A stretch of DNA of 64,000 bases from Gremmenia infestans (Eukaryota; Ascomycota; Leotiomycetes; Helotiales; Hamatocanthoscyphaceae), in contig JAFEVB010000018.1 of NCBI GenBank assembly GCA_032629725.1, positions 620,001 through 684,000 on the forward strand. The letters run 5' to 3'. A model generated the notes under the pieces. It saw only the letters and a list, made by a program, of their open reading frames with translations. It did no database searches and was not told the origin of the DNA. Position numbers and translations under genes: made by a program. Positions 9,491 to 20,200 of the stretch are shown here, in pieces; within the stretch, counting starts at the first letter, position 1; every line of letters begins with the position of its first letter.

Positions 9491-11656
9491 ATGGATATTC
9501 TAAGAATCCTTTCCAGGGGCACGAAGCAATTTAATAAGACAAAGGGCGAAAAGGCCTCGATCAAGTTACCATCCGCAGGAACTTCAGCGAATCCGCAGCT
9601 CTACCACGATGCAGTTCCAGAGTCGAGAGGGAAGAAGAGGAAGCGTGGGTCAGCGAAAACAGAAGAGAATACTGGAGGCCAGGAGGAGGAGGAGGGAGAA
9701 GCTCTCAATTTCTTTGCGCCGAAGGCTGCAACTTTGAAATCCAGGAAAACTGCTCCCGTGGAAGATGAGAAGCCGACACTGGACTCATCCAGCACGGGAA
9801 AACAAGTTGCGCCAAAAGGGCTGGACGAGGCGGAATGTCGACAAATATTGCGGTCACATAGACTGAAGGTCACCCTTCTGGCAACCGGCAAACCAAATGA
9901 GAAGAAGGTCAAGAAGTCGAAAAAAGTGAAAGGCAATAAGAAGGCACAGAGCTCGAAAGAGGAACACAAACAGCTGTATCCCCAGCCATTGACGACATTT
10001 GGCGAACTCAAGACTACATATGGAATATCTAGGCGGATGGCAGAGAATTTGGCAGATCAAGGATACAAGATTCCAACAGAGGTTCAAATGGGAAGTTTGC
10101 CTTTACTTCTACAACCGTCGACCGCTTTGGGGGAGTCTGCATCTGAATTAGGAGATGCGAATGTTGATTTATTATCCATTGCACCTACAGGTAGTGGAAA
10201 GACATTGGCATTCTTGATACCTGTGGTAAATGGAATTATACAGAGGCGAAGGCAGAACGAGGACAAGGGAGAACATCATTTGGAAGCCATTATAGTGGCC
10301 CCAACAAAAGAGCTTGCCAGTCAAATTGTCAATGAGGCCAAGAAGCTCAGTATTGGAACAGGAGTGAAGGTAGTTGGCATGCGCAAGGGTATGAGGCTGA
10401 CCGGAAGTCAAGATGTAGCAGAAAAGGAGAGCTCTGGCGAGAGTGAAGAGGACAGCGTTGACGAAGTAGAAGAACCCCGCAAAGGGTCTTCTCAACCTGT
10501 GTCAAAGGCGGATATTTTGGTCGCAACCCCTGGACTTCTGCTTGGATCCATTTCAACAGGTTCTGGAGATCAGCATACACCTTTACCCACTGTTCGGACT
10601 TTAGTTTTAGATGAAGCTGATGTTCTTCTGGACCCGCTATTCAGAGACCAAACACTCGGCATCTGGAACTCCTGCACGAACCCAGAGCTCCGAGTAACCT
10701 TATGGTCAGCAACCATGGGCTCAAATATCGAAACCCTCGCATCATCAACTATCACCTCCCGCCGGTCAAAACTCGATATTCCCACCGACTCTCCTATCAT
10801 CCGCCTAGTAGTCGGCCTCAAAGACTCCGCCATCCCCAATATAACCCACAAACTAATATACGCCGCTACCGAACCTGGCAAGCTCCTAGCTCTTCGCCAA
10901 CTCCTGCACCCGACCTCCTCCGACACCACTTCTCTACGCCCCCCTTTCCTAGTCTTCACCCAAACCATCCCCCGCGCCACAGCCCTGCACTCCGAACTCT
11001 TGTACGACATCCCTGCCTCAGCAGGCGGCTCTTCACGCATAGCAGTCCTGCACTCCTCGCTCTCGGACACAGCCCGCAGCTCCATCATGTCCCGGTTCCG
11101 CGCTGGCGAGATCTGGATTCTGATCACCACGGACATCCTGTCTCGGGGCGTGGACTTCCGCGGCGTAAACGGAGTCGTCAATTACGATGTCCCGAACTCT
11201 GGCGCCGCATACATCCACCGCGTAGGACGTACTGGCAGAGCTGGACGAGATGGTGGTGTTGCTGTCACGTTTTACACAAAGGAGGATATTGCTTATGTGC
11301 GCGATGTAGCGAATATCATTGCGGCGAGCGAGAAGGCTGCTGGGAAGGAGGTGGGAGAGAAGCAGTGGTTGCTTGATGCGTTGCCGAAGCCGAGTAAAGA
11401 AGAGAAGAAGCGCTTGAAGATGCATGGAGTTGAGGCTAGGAGGGGTGGGCTTGAGAAGGGCAAAGGCAATGAGGGCAAGGGAAAGGGAAATGGGAGGATG
11501 CAGATTAGCACTAAGAGCGGGTATGAACGGCGCTTGGAACATAAAAGGAAAGGGGCAATTCAAGGAAGTCAGAGAAGGGCTAAGGAAGCTGAGAATGATG
11601 TGGGCGAGGAGCAGGACGCTGCTGGGGAGAGTGAATGGGCTGGTATTGATGATTGA
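9491..11656 (+). CDS. rok1: DEAD-box ATP-dependent RNA helicase Rok1 (DDX52-type)
   Basis: Single-exon gene of 721 residues starting at MDILRILSRGTKQF, the typical start of Rok1 orthologues; the frame runs upstream to 9410 but that part is not conserved-looking. A basic, acidic and Lys-rich N-terminal arm (residues 1-190) precedes the helicase core. Core motifs in order: Q motif (GYKIPTEVQ), I (APTGSGKT), Ia (PTKELASQI), Ib (TPG), II (DEAD), III (SAT), V (TDILSRGVDF) and VI (HRVGRTGRAG). The C-terminus is a Lys/Gly/Glu-rich tail. Rok1 family helicases act in the nucleolus in early 18S pre-rRNA processing and release of snR30. An acidic insertion (ESSGESEEDSVDEVEE) sits between motifs Ia and Ib, as is common in fungal versions. 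All catalytic motifs are intact. Confidence 0.93.
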   Translation: MDILRILSRGTKQFNKTKGEKASIKLPSAGTSANPQLYHDAVPESRGKKRKRGSAKTEENTGGQEEEEGEALNFFAPKAATLKSRKTAPVEDEKPTLDSSSTGKQVAPKGLDEAECRQILRSHRLKVTLLATGKPNEKKVKKSKKVKGNKKAQSSKEEHKQLYPQPLTTFGELKTTYGISRRMAENLADQGYKIPTEVQMGSLPLLLQPSTALGESASELGDANVDLLSIAPTGSGKTLAFLIPVVNGIIQRRRQNEDKGEHHLEAIIVAPTKELASQIVNEAKKLSIGTGVKVVGMRKGMRLTGSQDVAEKESSGESEEDSVDEVEEPRKGSSQPVSKADILVATPGLLLGSISTGSGDQHTPLPTVRTLVLDEADVLLDPLFRDQTLGIWNSCTNPELRVTLWSATMGSNIETLASSTITSRRSKLDIPTDSPIIRLVVGLKDSAIPNITHKLIYAATEPGKLLALRQLLHPTSSDTTSLRPPFLVFTQTIPRATALHSELLYDIPASAGGSSRIAVLHSSLSDTARSSIMSRFRAGEIWILITTDILSRGVDFRGVNGVVNYDVPNSGAAYIHRVGRTGRAGRDGGVAVTFYTKEDIAYVRDVANIIAASEKAAGKEVGEKQWLLDALPKPSKEEKKRLKMHGVEARRGGLEKGKGNEGKGKGNGRMQISTKSGYERRLEHKRKGAIQGSQRRAKEAENDVGEEQDAAGESEWAGIDD

Positions 11657-13719
11657 GCAGTGTTTGGCATACCCTTAGATTCAAGTATGAGGTAGTTGTC
11701 AATGAAGGAATCCAACTAGGGTCTGAGTATAAAAGGGACGCATTTAGTAATGAACTCTACAAGTGTTCGCAGTCACACAACGCTTACCTATGGTAAGTTT
11801 GCTAGGTATCGAACACTCGTTGGCAAGTTACCATGTCACTTTCTCTATCTTGTCTGTCCCTAAGGGCGAGTTGGTCGTCATTTTGGGCTGACCTTGTTCT
11901 CAGTGAATTTCTTCATATTGCTGTAGTTAGCTTCTGATGCCGATTTTGTATTGACTGCTATAGGCTCCTCACTTTTCAAAGGCATCACGTTGATCGTCAT
12001 CAAGTCCCGCCGCGTAGTCGTTATTGTCTCATCCTGCTAGGTCCATATATTCATAGTGTGAGAAGTTATATGGCGGTGTGGGAATATTGGATTGATGTTA
12101 TTTCCTTGGAATTCCCGGTTCTATAATATTATTAAGAATATCAATGAAAGTTCTCCTATGATAAACATTCATATGGTAGCAGGATAGCACTAGACACACC
12201 TTAACACATTTTCTATGCCCCTAATCATCCCAGCCTTTGTTAATAACATCTTTTTGTTCACAATTACTCCTTTAAATCAGCTGAGTCAGACTTGGGATTA
12301 TGCGACCTCTAAAAGACGTTGATCTCAGTCTATCTACTCAGTCTATCTACACGTAGAAGCCATACCATGACTTCATTGTTCATGCCACAGCAAGGGCCTC
12401 CGAGTATCAGAATTCTAGGGGCATATATCACAGAAGTAGGGTCCTCACAGTTTCTACAGTGTTATTCATTCCGGCCCCTAGTAAGACTAAACGTAGTTGG
12501 CGTATTTTAGGGCGTTATAACCGTCTTATAATGCCACTGTCATATTTGCACAATTCTGCAACAAGCTCAACAGCCCTAGCTTAAAGGCACTCAAATTCAC
12601 TGTAGTAGCAGTGACTGCAAGTCATAAGTCGAGGTCTGTGGTAGCGGCGTACGCTAGCACAGCCTCGCCAGAACTATGGGTAAGTACTATTGCTATTGGT
12701 AATGGTTGGCTCTAGGTCCCCAACATGGCAGTGCAAAGCGTGCCTCCAGGCACCTACCATAAAATACGTCGCAACTTTAATTACTCCACTCAAAGCTATC
12801 GATTTTCAGATCTAAAGAATTGATTGCGCCTGGGATCATAGCTATAAATTCACATCATACAGACCAGACATTTGTCCAACTATCAACGAAGTCCATTTCT
12901 TGTACAGTCACTTACTCTTTGCACCATCCCGATTATCTTCGCACTTACAATCTCCCTCAACTCAATAAGCCGCCAGTAGCCTCTAGCCCAGGCCGAAGCC
13001 ATGAGCGAACCAGAGGTCGGGCTCAAAGTTCCCGGCCATAATAATGCTACTTACGGTCCGGTACCCTTGATTTCAATATGTGATGAAGCTGTCACGTGTC
13101 ACGTGGCATTCACCCAAGTCTCTACACTTGTAGCCTGTAGGCCTCTATATACATATAATTGGCGAGGTAGTTTTTCAAAAAAGATTCCAGGCCCGTTCAG
13201 TCCCCATTCTCCACTTACTATACTGTAGCATGAATCACTTCCTCTACCCTCCCCTCCCTCTAAAGAGCGCTGGCACCCTTCCCCGCGGGCTTGTTTTACT
13301 CCCACTTAGATATAGATGCGTTAGCTAGCAGGGCTACGATTAACGCCGTAGAACCGTAGCGGATAATAGATAATAGATAAGGAGAGAAATTAATGCCGAG
13401 GGATCGCTGCACATAATATGGAGTATTAACATCTACCGGCATTAGCTGCACAAACACCTGCCTAACCGAGTCTAGCTCAAGGGTCGGCAGTGGTCATTTT
13501 CCGACGATTCTATGTATACTCCCTATACTTTGATAAAACCATCGTCTTTGACGTATAACTATACCTATGGGCATGAAGTTCTATAAATGGCGCCACTGAA
13601 TTAGATAAGTATCTGCTATTAATTAATATATTTGAAGTAATATTAACTAAATACAGATTCGCTTTATGCTAGATATTAAAGCCAGTCCTATTTACATAGG
13701 AAGCTGTGTCAATACAGCC
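11657..13719. other. Intergenic, 2 kb without a complete gene
   Basis: No intact gene seen. It contains a tandem CACGTG pair at about 13093-13105 and a short gene-start-like stretch at 13001-13079 (MSEPEVGLKVPGHNN) that breaks off. The rest is AT-rich with many stops in all frames. Confidence 0.4.
13093..13105. promoter_or_regulatory. Tandem CACGTG (E-box/bHLH) pair
   Basis: The sequence CACGTGTCACGTG gives two palindromic CACGTG sites separated by one base. In fungi CACGTG is bound by bHLH factors (Cbf1/Pho4/SREBP-like families). There is no intact gene directly downstream on the plus strand, so function is uncertain. Confidence 0.3.
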
Positions 13720-14948
13720 TTAGGCGGCGGTAGCGAAACCGATGCGGGAGTTGGTAGTATCAAAGACAGAGTAGTAGTTCTCCAAGAACTTCTGGCCAAT
13801 AATAGTGTTCACACCTGAGCTACCACCATCGTTGATCCAAGCGTAGTACTTGCCGGAAGTCAGGCCGTAGTAGCTATACTGGGCGGTTGGGACCAAATAC
13901 TGAGCCGGCGTAAGCGTGTAAGTGGTCGACCCAAACTTGATACTGAAGTTCGAGGTCGGCTTTGTAGTAAACAACGCAAGGCCAGATGAGCTGTCGGTCT
14001 TGCCGCCGGTGGCGGAAAGGAACTTGTTGTAGCCCGAGGTGGGGATGTAGATCAGTGTGGTTCCAGTGTCAACAATTCCAGAGGCAGACGATGCGAGGGT
14101 CGTCGACCCATAGGTAAATGATGCGATGGAGATACCCCAGTACTCCGAAGCATCCCCGCTCGTAAGGGTCGGGTGGTAGGTGATGGAGCCAGTGTACTTG
14201 CTACTATCAGTGCCACCGAGGGTCAACTCGCCGTTGGTGTCATCAGTATCGCTTCCAGATTCGGGGCTGAAAGAGACACCGAGGACTTGGGTGTCGATAG
14301 AGCCATCGTTATAGAGGTTGTCCATAAAAGTTGGAACAGTATCGGCGTTGGAGACGGTACCCTCCGTAAGATCAACAGGACCAAAACCAATAATGCCATC
14401 CACGCCGGTGAAGCCCGTGGCTGTAGAGGCAGCGCCAATCGATTGAGATGAGACACTAAGGCCTCCAAAGCTGACTTTATCTTTATATTCGGTGCCAGAA
14501 AAGGAGCCGCTTCCGTAGCTGACTGACACTGAGTCACCTGTAGACTTGCCGGTGGAAGTCTTCTCGCACGAGCTCTGGGCACCACACCAGGTGTTTGAAG
14601 CTAAACAACATCTCAAGTTAGTAGGGCGTTCAGAAGATCTTGAGGGTCTCAACTAAGCGACGTACATCCAGTGTCAACGATGAGCTGCCACGTCGTACCA
14701 CCAATCGAGACCGGGGCTACGTAGCTAACGTCTTCGTTTGTCACAGAGCCAGAGCCAGCATCAGGAGAGGCGCTGACTGTCTGGATGCCATTGATATGAT
14801 TCATGCGGGCCTGGCCTTTGCTCACGATATTCTTGATTGACGTGACATTGGAGACATGCTTCAACGGGAGAACGGCCGTCTTAGCTTGGCGCGCAACAGG
14901 CGATGCCGAGACTGCGACGGCAGCAGTAAGAAGGGCAGCGAAGAACAT
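13720..14948 (-). CDS. Secreted pepsin-like aspartic protease (peptidase A1, endothiapepsin/aspergillopepsin type)
   Basis: Two exons, 14666-14948 and 13720-14600, join at GTACGT..TTTAG inside the first active-site motif and give 387 residues. There is a signal peptide (FFAALLTAAVAVSASPVA), then a propeptide to about residue 65. The catalytic aspartates are D92 in DTGSS (restored only after splicing) and D272 in DTGTT. The flap Tyr is Y123 in VSYGSGS. The mature enzyme ends IGFATAA, as in this family. It should be secreted and active at acid pH in nutrient scavenging or host protein breakdown. The gene faces a 2-kb AT-rich stretch with a repeated 19-mer, which may be regulatory. Complete, no broken residues. 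Confidence 0.93.
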
Positions 14949-16009
14949 GGTGTTGGATGAGATAAAACAACGGGGGAAAGCGAACGGCTGAGAGTAGAGA
15001 GTGATGATATTAGATTAGGGGAAAGAAAGTCTGTCTTACTTATATGAGTCCTGTACGTTAAGAATTCCAGTCACCTATGATGCTCATAGTCATTTTTCCC
15101 GCTTAGATTCTCGGAAATGGAAGGTGACGATCAAAAGCTTGATTCTTCAATCCATGTGGCCAGTCATTGCTTATCTTAGGTGGCACACATCTGGGGAACG
15201 GGAAGGTGACGATCAAAAGATTAATTCTGTATTCCATAGTTGCTTCTTGTAGCTTGTTACTTGCGGGGAAAGTCACGCTTAAAATGTACTACCTTCTATT
15301 CTCGACGGGTTGTTGAGCCTCACGTACTGCTTAATGGCTATAACCTTATTCGCCTGCTAGTAGTAGTAGGGGTAGTGCCGATCACCCGCTACGCCATTCG
15401 ATCTCGCTATGGTGACAACTGCCGCATTAGGCAGTTCCTCTATCTAGCACCTATTTAGCTTGCCTTAGTTTTTAGATCGACTATAGTCAGTCAGGCAGGT
15501 AGAATGGATGCTCGTGACGAGTTGTTTAAAAGAAGTAATTAATTCGTACCTGCAAAGGATTGAATTTACGTCGAGATTTCTTTTCTTACTGGTTATGAGC
15601 TTGTTTCATAGGGCGGTTACTTTACATTCTATTTACCCCCGGTCGCAAGCTCATCCGAAATAGAAAATAAAAATGTTTTTTATTTATAATAAGAACTGAG
15701 AGGTAAAATCCGCATTAGAAAAGAACAAGGAGCGGATTACATGTCCAGATGCGGAAAAGGAAGAGGCAAAGTTCTATTTAGTAAGACTAGTCCACCAAAG
15801 CAACTTGAATATCTCTAGAAGCATCACTCTTTACGATATTATTACGAGAGTTCTCTATCTGGTATGCCTACCAAGACAGCTTATTGCAGTTATGGTCCAC
15901 ATACAACGGGGCAGAGGTTGAACTAATGACTTTAAGCCAGCAACGAATCCCACCAGTAAGCTTCTAAATGCGAACGCGAGGTTGAAGAACTTACATTCTA
16001 GCAACACTG
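14949..16009. other. Intergenic, AT-rich, promoter of aspartic protease
   Basis: Holds the protease promoter (two copies of a 19-mer, listed separately) and then AT-rich DNA without a credible gene. The 72-codon frame at 15240-15458 is not recognisable. Confidence 0.4.
15119..15236. repeat. Direct repeat upstream of the aspartic protease
   Basis: GGAAGGTGACGATCAAAAG occurs at 15119-15137 and again at 15201-15219. The similarity continues imperfectly for another 17 bases (…TTCTNNATTCCAT-like). A weaker relative, GGGAAAGTCACGCTTAAAA, starts near 15267. The two good copies lie about 170 and 250 bp upstream of the protease start codon. Confidence 0.6.
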
Positions 16010-16775
16010 TCTGAAGAGTTAATAGGATCGATTAGCAGAACCAGAAGACCTTGAGGTCGAAGTACCTGGTCGAGTTCCTATGATATCGGTGTTAGTTGGT
16101 CATTTGTCTGGTTCTGCGCTGTCCTTTTCTTACCTTCCCCAAATGATTCAAGGCAGTCCATTTCAGTTAGTTGGATACATTTTTAGCCGGAGACATTCCT
16201 TACGTATACCTTTTAAAACATTATACAGCGCCGTAGGTTCTTGGCCCTGTGTCCCAAAAAGCTTAATATGGGATGGTAAATTTTATCCGCCGTAGTTAAA
16301 GAAGCAAATTAAGTTAGAAGTCAAGAGAACCAATGACTTCGGCTTATATTCCGACTTTAGGACAAGAGGGGTCAAGTTAAGAGAAGCATATTATGCCCCA
16401 TATACATTAGTGTCAATGTTCTCCTTCGGGCCGTTGATGCCTGCTTCAAGAAGACTTCCCCAACCGGACAACACTCCAGCATGGTAGATGGCGTGATCGA
16501 TGGAGATTGCGGTCTCTGAGATCTTTTAGGCTGCCATCTGCATAGATTAGCCATCTTTAGCATCTGATGTGATTATTTGGATCATTTCGTTTCCGTCTAC
16601 GAATGTTTGAAGATTAATGGCTCTGGTTAGGTCCGTTGCTGCAGCATAGATCGTTGCTTGAGGATACAACATAGCCTGTCAACGGTTAGTGTCCGCAGTT
16701 GTTCTGTCTCATACTTTTACTTACAGTCTGCTTGACAAGTTCAAGGCCAATAAGAAAGAGAATTCAATCATATAT
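16010..16775 (-). pseudogene. Decayed short-chain dehydrogenase/reductase gene
   Basis: Reading the minus strand gives clear SDR similarity broken by stops. From about 16760: GLELVKQT, an intact-looking intron (GTAAGT..GACAG, 16676-16724), then YPQATIYAAATDLTRA, NEMIQIITSDAKDG followed by TAA, then after a second TAA, ISIDHAIYHAGVLSGWGSLL and ENIDTNVYGA. These correspond to the beta3-alpha3, NAG (here HAG) and NVxG segments of the classical Rossmann fold. Further down is PLVLKSEYKPKSLVLLTSN, the position of the catalytic Ser strand, then degenerate sequence with more stops and no clear YxxxK. The internal stops are TAA, consistent with CAA-to-TAA (CpA to TpA) changes. Non-functional. Confidence 0.7.
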
Positions 16776-17283
16776 GGATGAGTAACAAAGAGGCAGGATT
16801 TAAAATATATATTTACGAGCTTTAGGAGTAAGTCACTTCAATCTAAAAATGTTTATATCCAATCCACTCTGGTTTTAGCATATAACACCCTCCTGTCCCA
16901 ACATATAACATAAGGCTCTCATTTATAAGTAGCAGCTTGTCACTTGTTTAGTTATTGTATATTCCGATATATTCTATGCGTGAGCGATCTTAAAACCCTA
17001 GAACACTCACCTGCGAATCACTCATCCAGATTTCGGCAGTGAAATGAGACAATTAAAAGTAAGCTGGCCTTGAGAACCTAGTGTGTAACCCCAAGCCGCT
17101 CGCGTTTCATGCTCGGGGGACTTAAAACTATTGAATGGTAGACTAGAGGTAGCACATTCAGCTACCATATTCGCTACAATATCGTAAGATCGCTAGCTGG
17201 AAGGCTAGGTCGATGTCTGCATCCGGTAGCATGTATCCTGAATTCCGAACCATGCATTTCCCTCCATCTTGCGGGGCAATCAG
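16776..17283. other. Intergenic, AT-rich
   Basis: AT-rich spacer between the decayed SDR and the hydrolase-RING gene; nothing coding seen. It presumably contains the 3' UTR of the latter. Confidence 0.4.
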
Positions 17284-20200
17284 TTACATTAGAGGACATA
17301 AGACACTGTTTTCAGAGCCGGAATCTAGGAAAGCACCAGGCACCTTATACTTGTACTCAGAGCCACTAGGCTGGCTTTCATATCCCTCTTCTTCCGATTT
17401 CAGATCGATTTTAAAAGTGTCTGTTGATGCATTAACCAGAGGTTGAATGGAAACAACACTCTTGAATGGGTCTCGGTCATCGGTGACCTGGCCGGTAGTG
17501 ACAGGCTCTCGTTTCAGCCAGTCCATGTTCACAACGGGCGTGGAACAAACCGTGCAATCTTCTTTGTGCACCAAGACTCCGTTTCTGTCATCCTGAGCAA
17601 AGTCAACACCGCAGTTTGCACATATCATATGGCGACAGGGAAGTAGCCTAGGAGAGAAGCTATTAGCGATGCACCGCGAGTTCATGCCGAGGAACACCGG
17701 CTAAGTTGAAAATGACCCACCGATAGCTCGCCCAGTTTACCACGCATTTGTCGCAATAGCCAGAGATCTTTTGATTCGAGGGAGTTTCTCTGATACCAGC
17801 ACTCTTAGCAGGTAGCAGCATTTCCTTGGCCGGCTTGATGCCAGCAAGCCCAAAGCTCAACTCAGCTTGCCCCTTAGAGCAGCTCGGCGTAAAGGGAATG
17901 CCTCTTTTCAAGTAGTCGTCTAATGAAATTGGGCAAGGTGGTGCCTCCAAACCAGTCATTGTTCTGAATGACTCTGCATTCACAATCTGGATATTGATGA
18001 GACAAGCATCGTTGACGTTCCAGGATCGAGGGTCCTCTTCGTCTGGCACAATGCCTTGCCTGATTTTGCCCCCCGCTCCGACGTCGAGGAGCGGTGAATA
18101 ATCTGACTTAGTTCCTCCCCCAACGAATATTTGCCGCTCAAGAGTTAATTCCTTTCCTGATCTAACATCCGCGCGCTGCAGAGTGGTCCTGTCGTCGAAA
18201 ACCGTCTGGCGATCTGAAGACTGACTATGTATATTCAAGGTCCACATCTCTGGTTGTAGACATAGCTCGTGAGCTGCTTGAGCTGCCACAAAGCCTAAAG
18301 TTGTTTCCGGGAAGACAGATAGCCACAATTCTTGTTTGCGTGGATAAAGACACCGGACCTTTACTCGGAATGCTTTTGAAGGAGGAGGTGGCCAGAGCTG
18401 AAACTCTACGGTTCTCCGCTTCCTTTGGGACGATTCTACCCAATCCAGCTCGTCGAGAAGCGTCCTCTTCCTAGAGGGCCCCCCACGCGCCCGAGCATGT
18501 ATACGCGTTTGCAGCGGGATTTTAAGGTCTGAGGAGGACTCGAATCTCTGCGGGTGTTGCCACTCTGCTCTGATACGCTCGCCATAAACTTTCAAATCCG
18601 ATGGGTGGTGGTCTCGGCGCATCAGCTGGAATCTTCCCAGCTGTAGTTGTGGTATTATTTCGATTTGGATGCCTCCCACTGTTGCCAGGCCCGTAACTTG
18701 ATGTTCAATTGTTTCTGTTGAAAAGGGTTGGGCGGCAACGAATTGTCTGACGATGCCAGGAGCAATCGACACTCCATCCAGCCATTTCTGTGCCGGGTTG
18801 TCGCCACCGCGAACGTAGAGGTAGTCCTGTGTTCGCTCGATGCCATTCAGCCTCTTTAATACAGTTGCCATGTTAGCTTTAACAGGTTCTCCGGACAGGC
18901 CGTTAATCCCACCAATGAATACTCGAATGGCATATTTTGCTTCTGGTGCAAACAAATCCGAGCCGTAAACATGGAAGTTTATTTTCATAGCCTCCATATC
19001 TAATCAAAAATTCAGTTTGTAAGTTCGTAACCGAGATATCAAATAATGACTGAAGGACATACGTACTATACAACGGTACGACAATGCCCCCTTTCTCGAC
19101 TGCATTTCTTGGAAGTTTGTCCTTTATTTTACTTATAGGCAAAAGTGGTAACGCGCCGAGACTATTGGGTGGCGGGTAGCTCCCTCCGTCGTCCGGAATT
19201 CGTACCGTTCTATGGAAAGATATTGCAAGGCTGTCACTGACGTGTATACACGGGAAGTTTGGCATGCTTTGGCTTGAAGACAGCTGATCTCTCCTGAATG
19301 CCCCGAGCTCTGCTTTCAGCTTTCCGTTATTTCGAACTTGTGGTTCATGGACTGACATAGAACAGTCTTCATGAACGTGAACTAGTTTTCCCTGGACTGA
19401 GACCGAAGAGTCTGCATGAATGTGAGCTTCAAAATTTTATGTGGCAATTCTCGCCGGATGCGCTAGTATTTGTAAGAACGTACAGTCACTGAGAACTTTC
19501 GAGAAGAATTCTATGACCGGCTCGTCTTTGTTGATTCTCAGATTGTTGAAGTCATAAGTTGAGGGGCCACTAGACGTTATCGCCGGGATACTATCCGTGT
19601 ACCATGGAATCTGTTCGTGATCAAAGAGCCTATGAAGTCCTGTAATGGTATTCGGACGATGCCATCTCCTCGGAACTGCTGATTTGCACAGCTTCTCGAT
19701 GGTGGTATGCTCTGGATAAAGAACCGTCAACTGTTTAGAACCATCGTATGACTTTATCACGCAACGCACGAATCCTTCGGGGATGTCCTCCGTAAGACCA
19801 TCAGAAGGACCTAGAGATTGCACGGAGTTAGTGAGGAGCTCACAGGCTCATACATAACCACCGTGACTCTCTTATTAACTTACGAGTCTCGGGCGCGGTC
19901 TGAGCCACAAGTTCGCAGACAACCTTCTGAAACAGGTCACAATCTCCACGAGTGAAGTTGTGCATCTGGGCAATGCTCCGGTGGTCGCCGTTAAGTGGCA
20001 TAGAAACCTCGTTGCTCAAACCTATCACGGCTGAATCCTTTGGTACGACCTGTAAATCGTCAATTAAGAGACCCTTAGAGTCTAGGGATCAAGACTTATG
20101 AGGATACCATGATGCGATTCGTTTCGCAAGTCTCATAGAAGCTGAATATCTTGATTCTAGAGCAGATTCTGGAAAACTGGTGCGACTTTTCGCCCAAAAA

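Noticed and set aside
10702..11376. Long second frame inside the helicase gene (also 9601-10011 and 10570-11181 on the minus strand)
   Set aside because: Shadow frames of the Rok1 gene; Arg/Pro/His or Ser/Arg-biased products without any domain.
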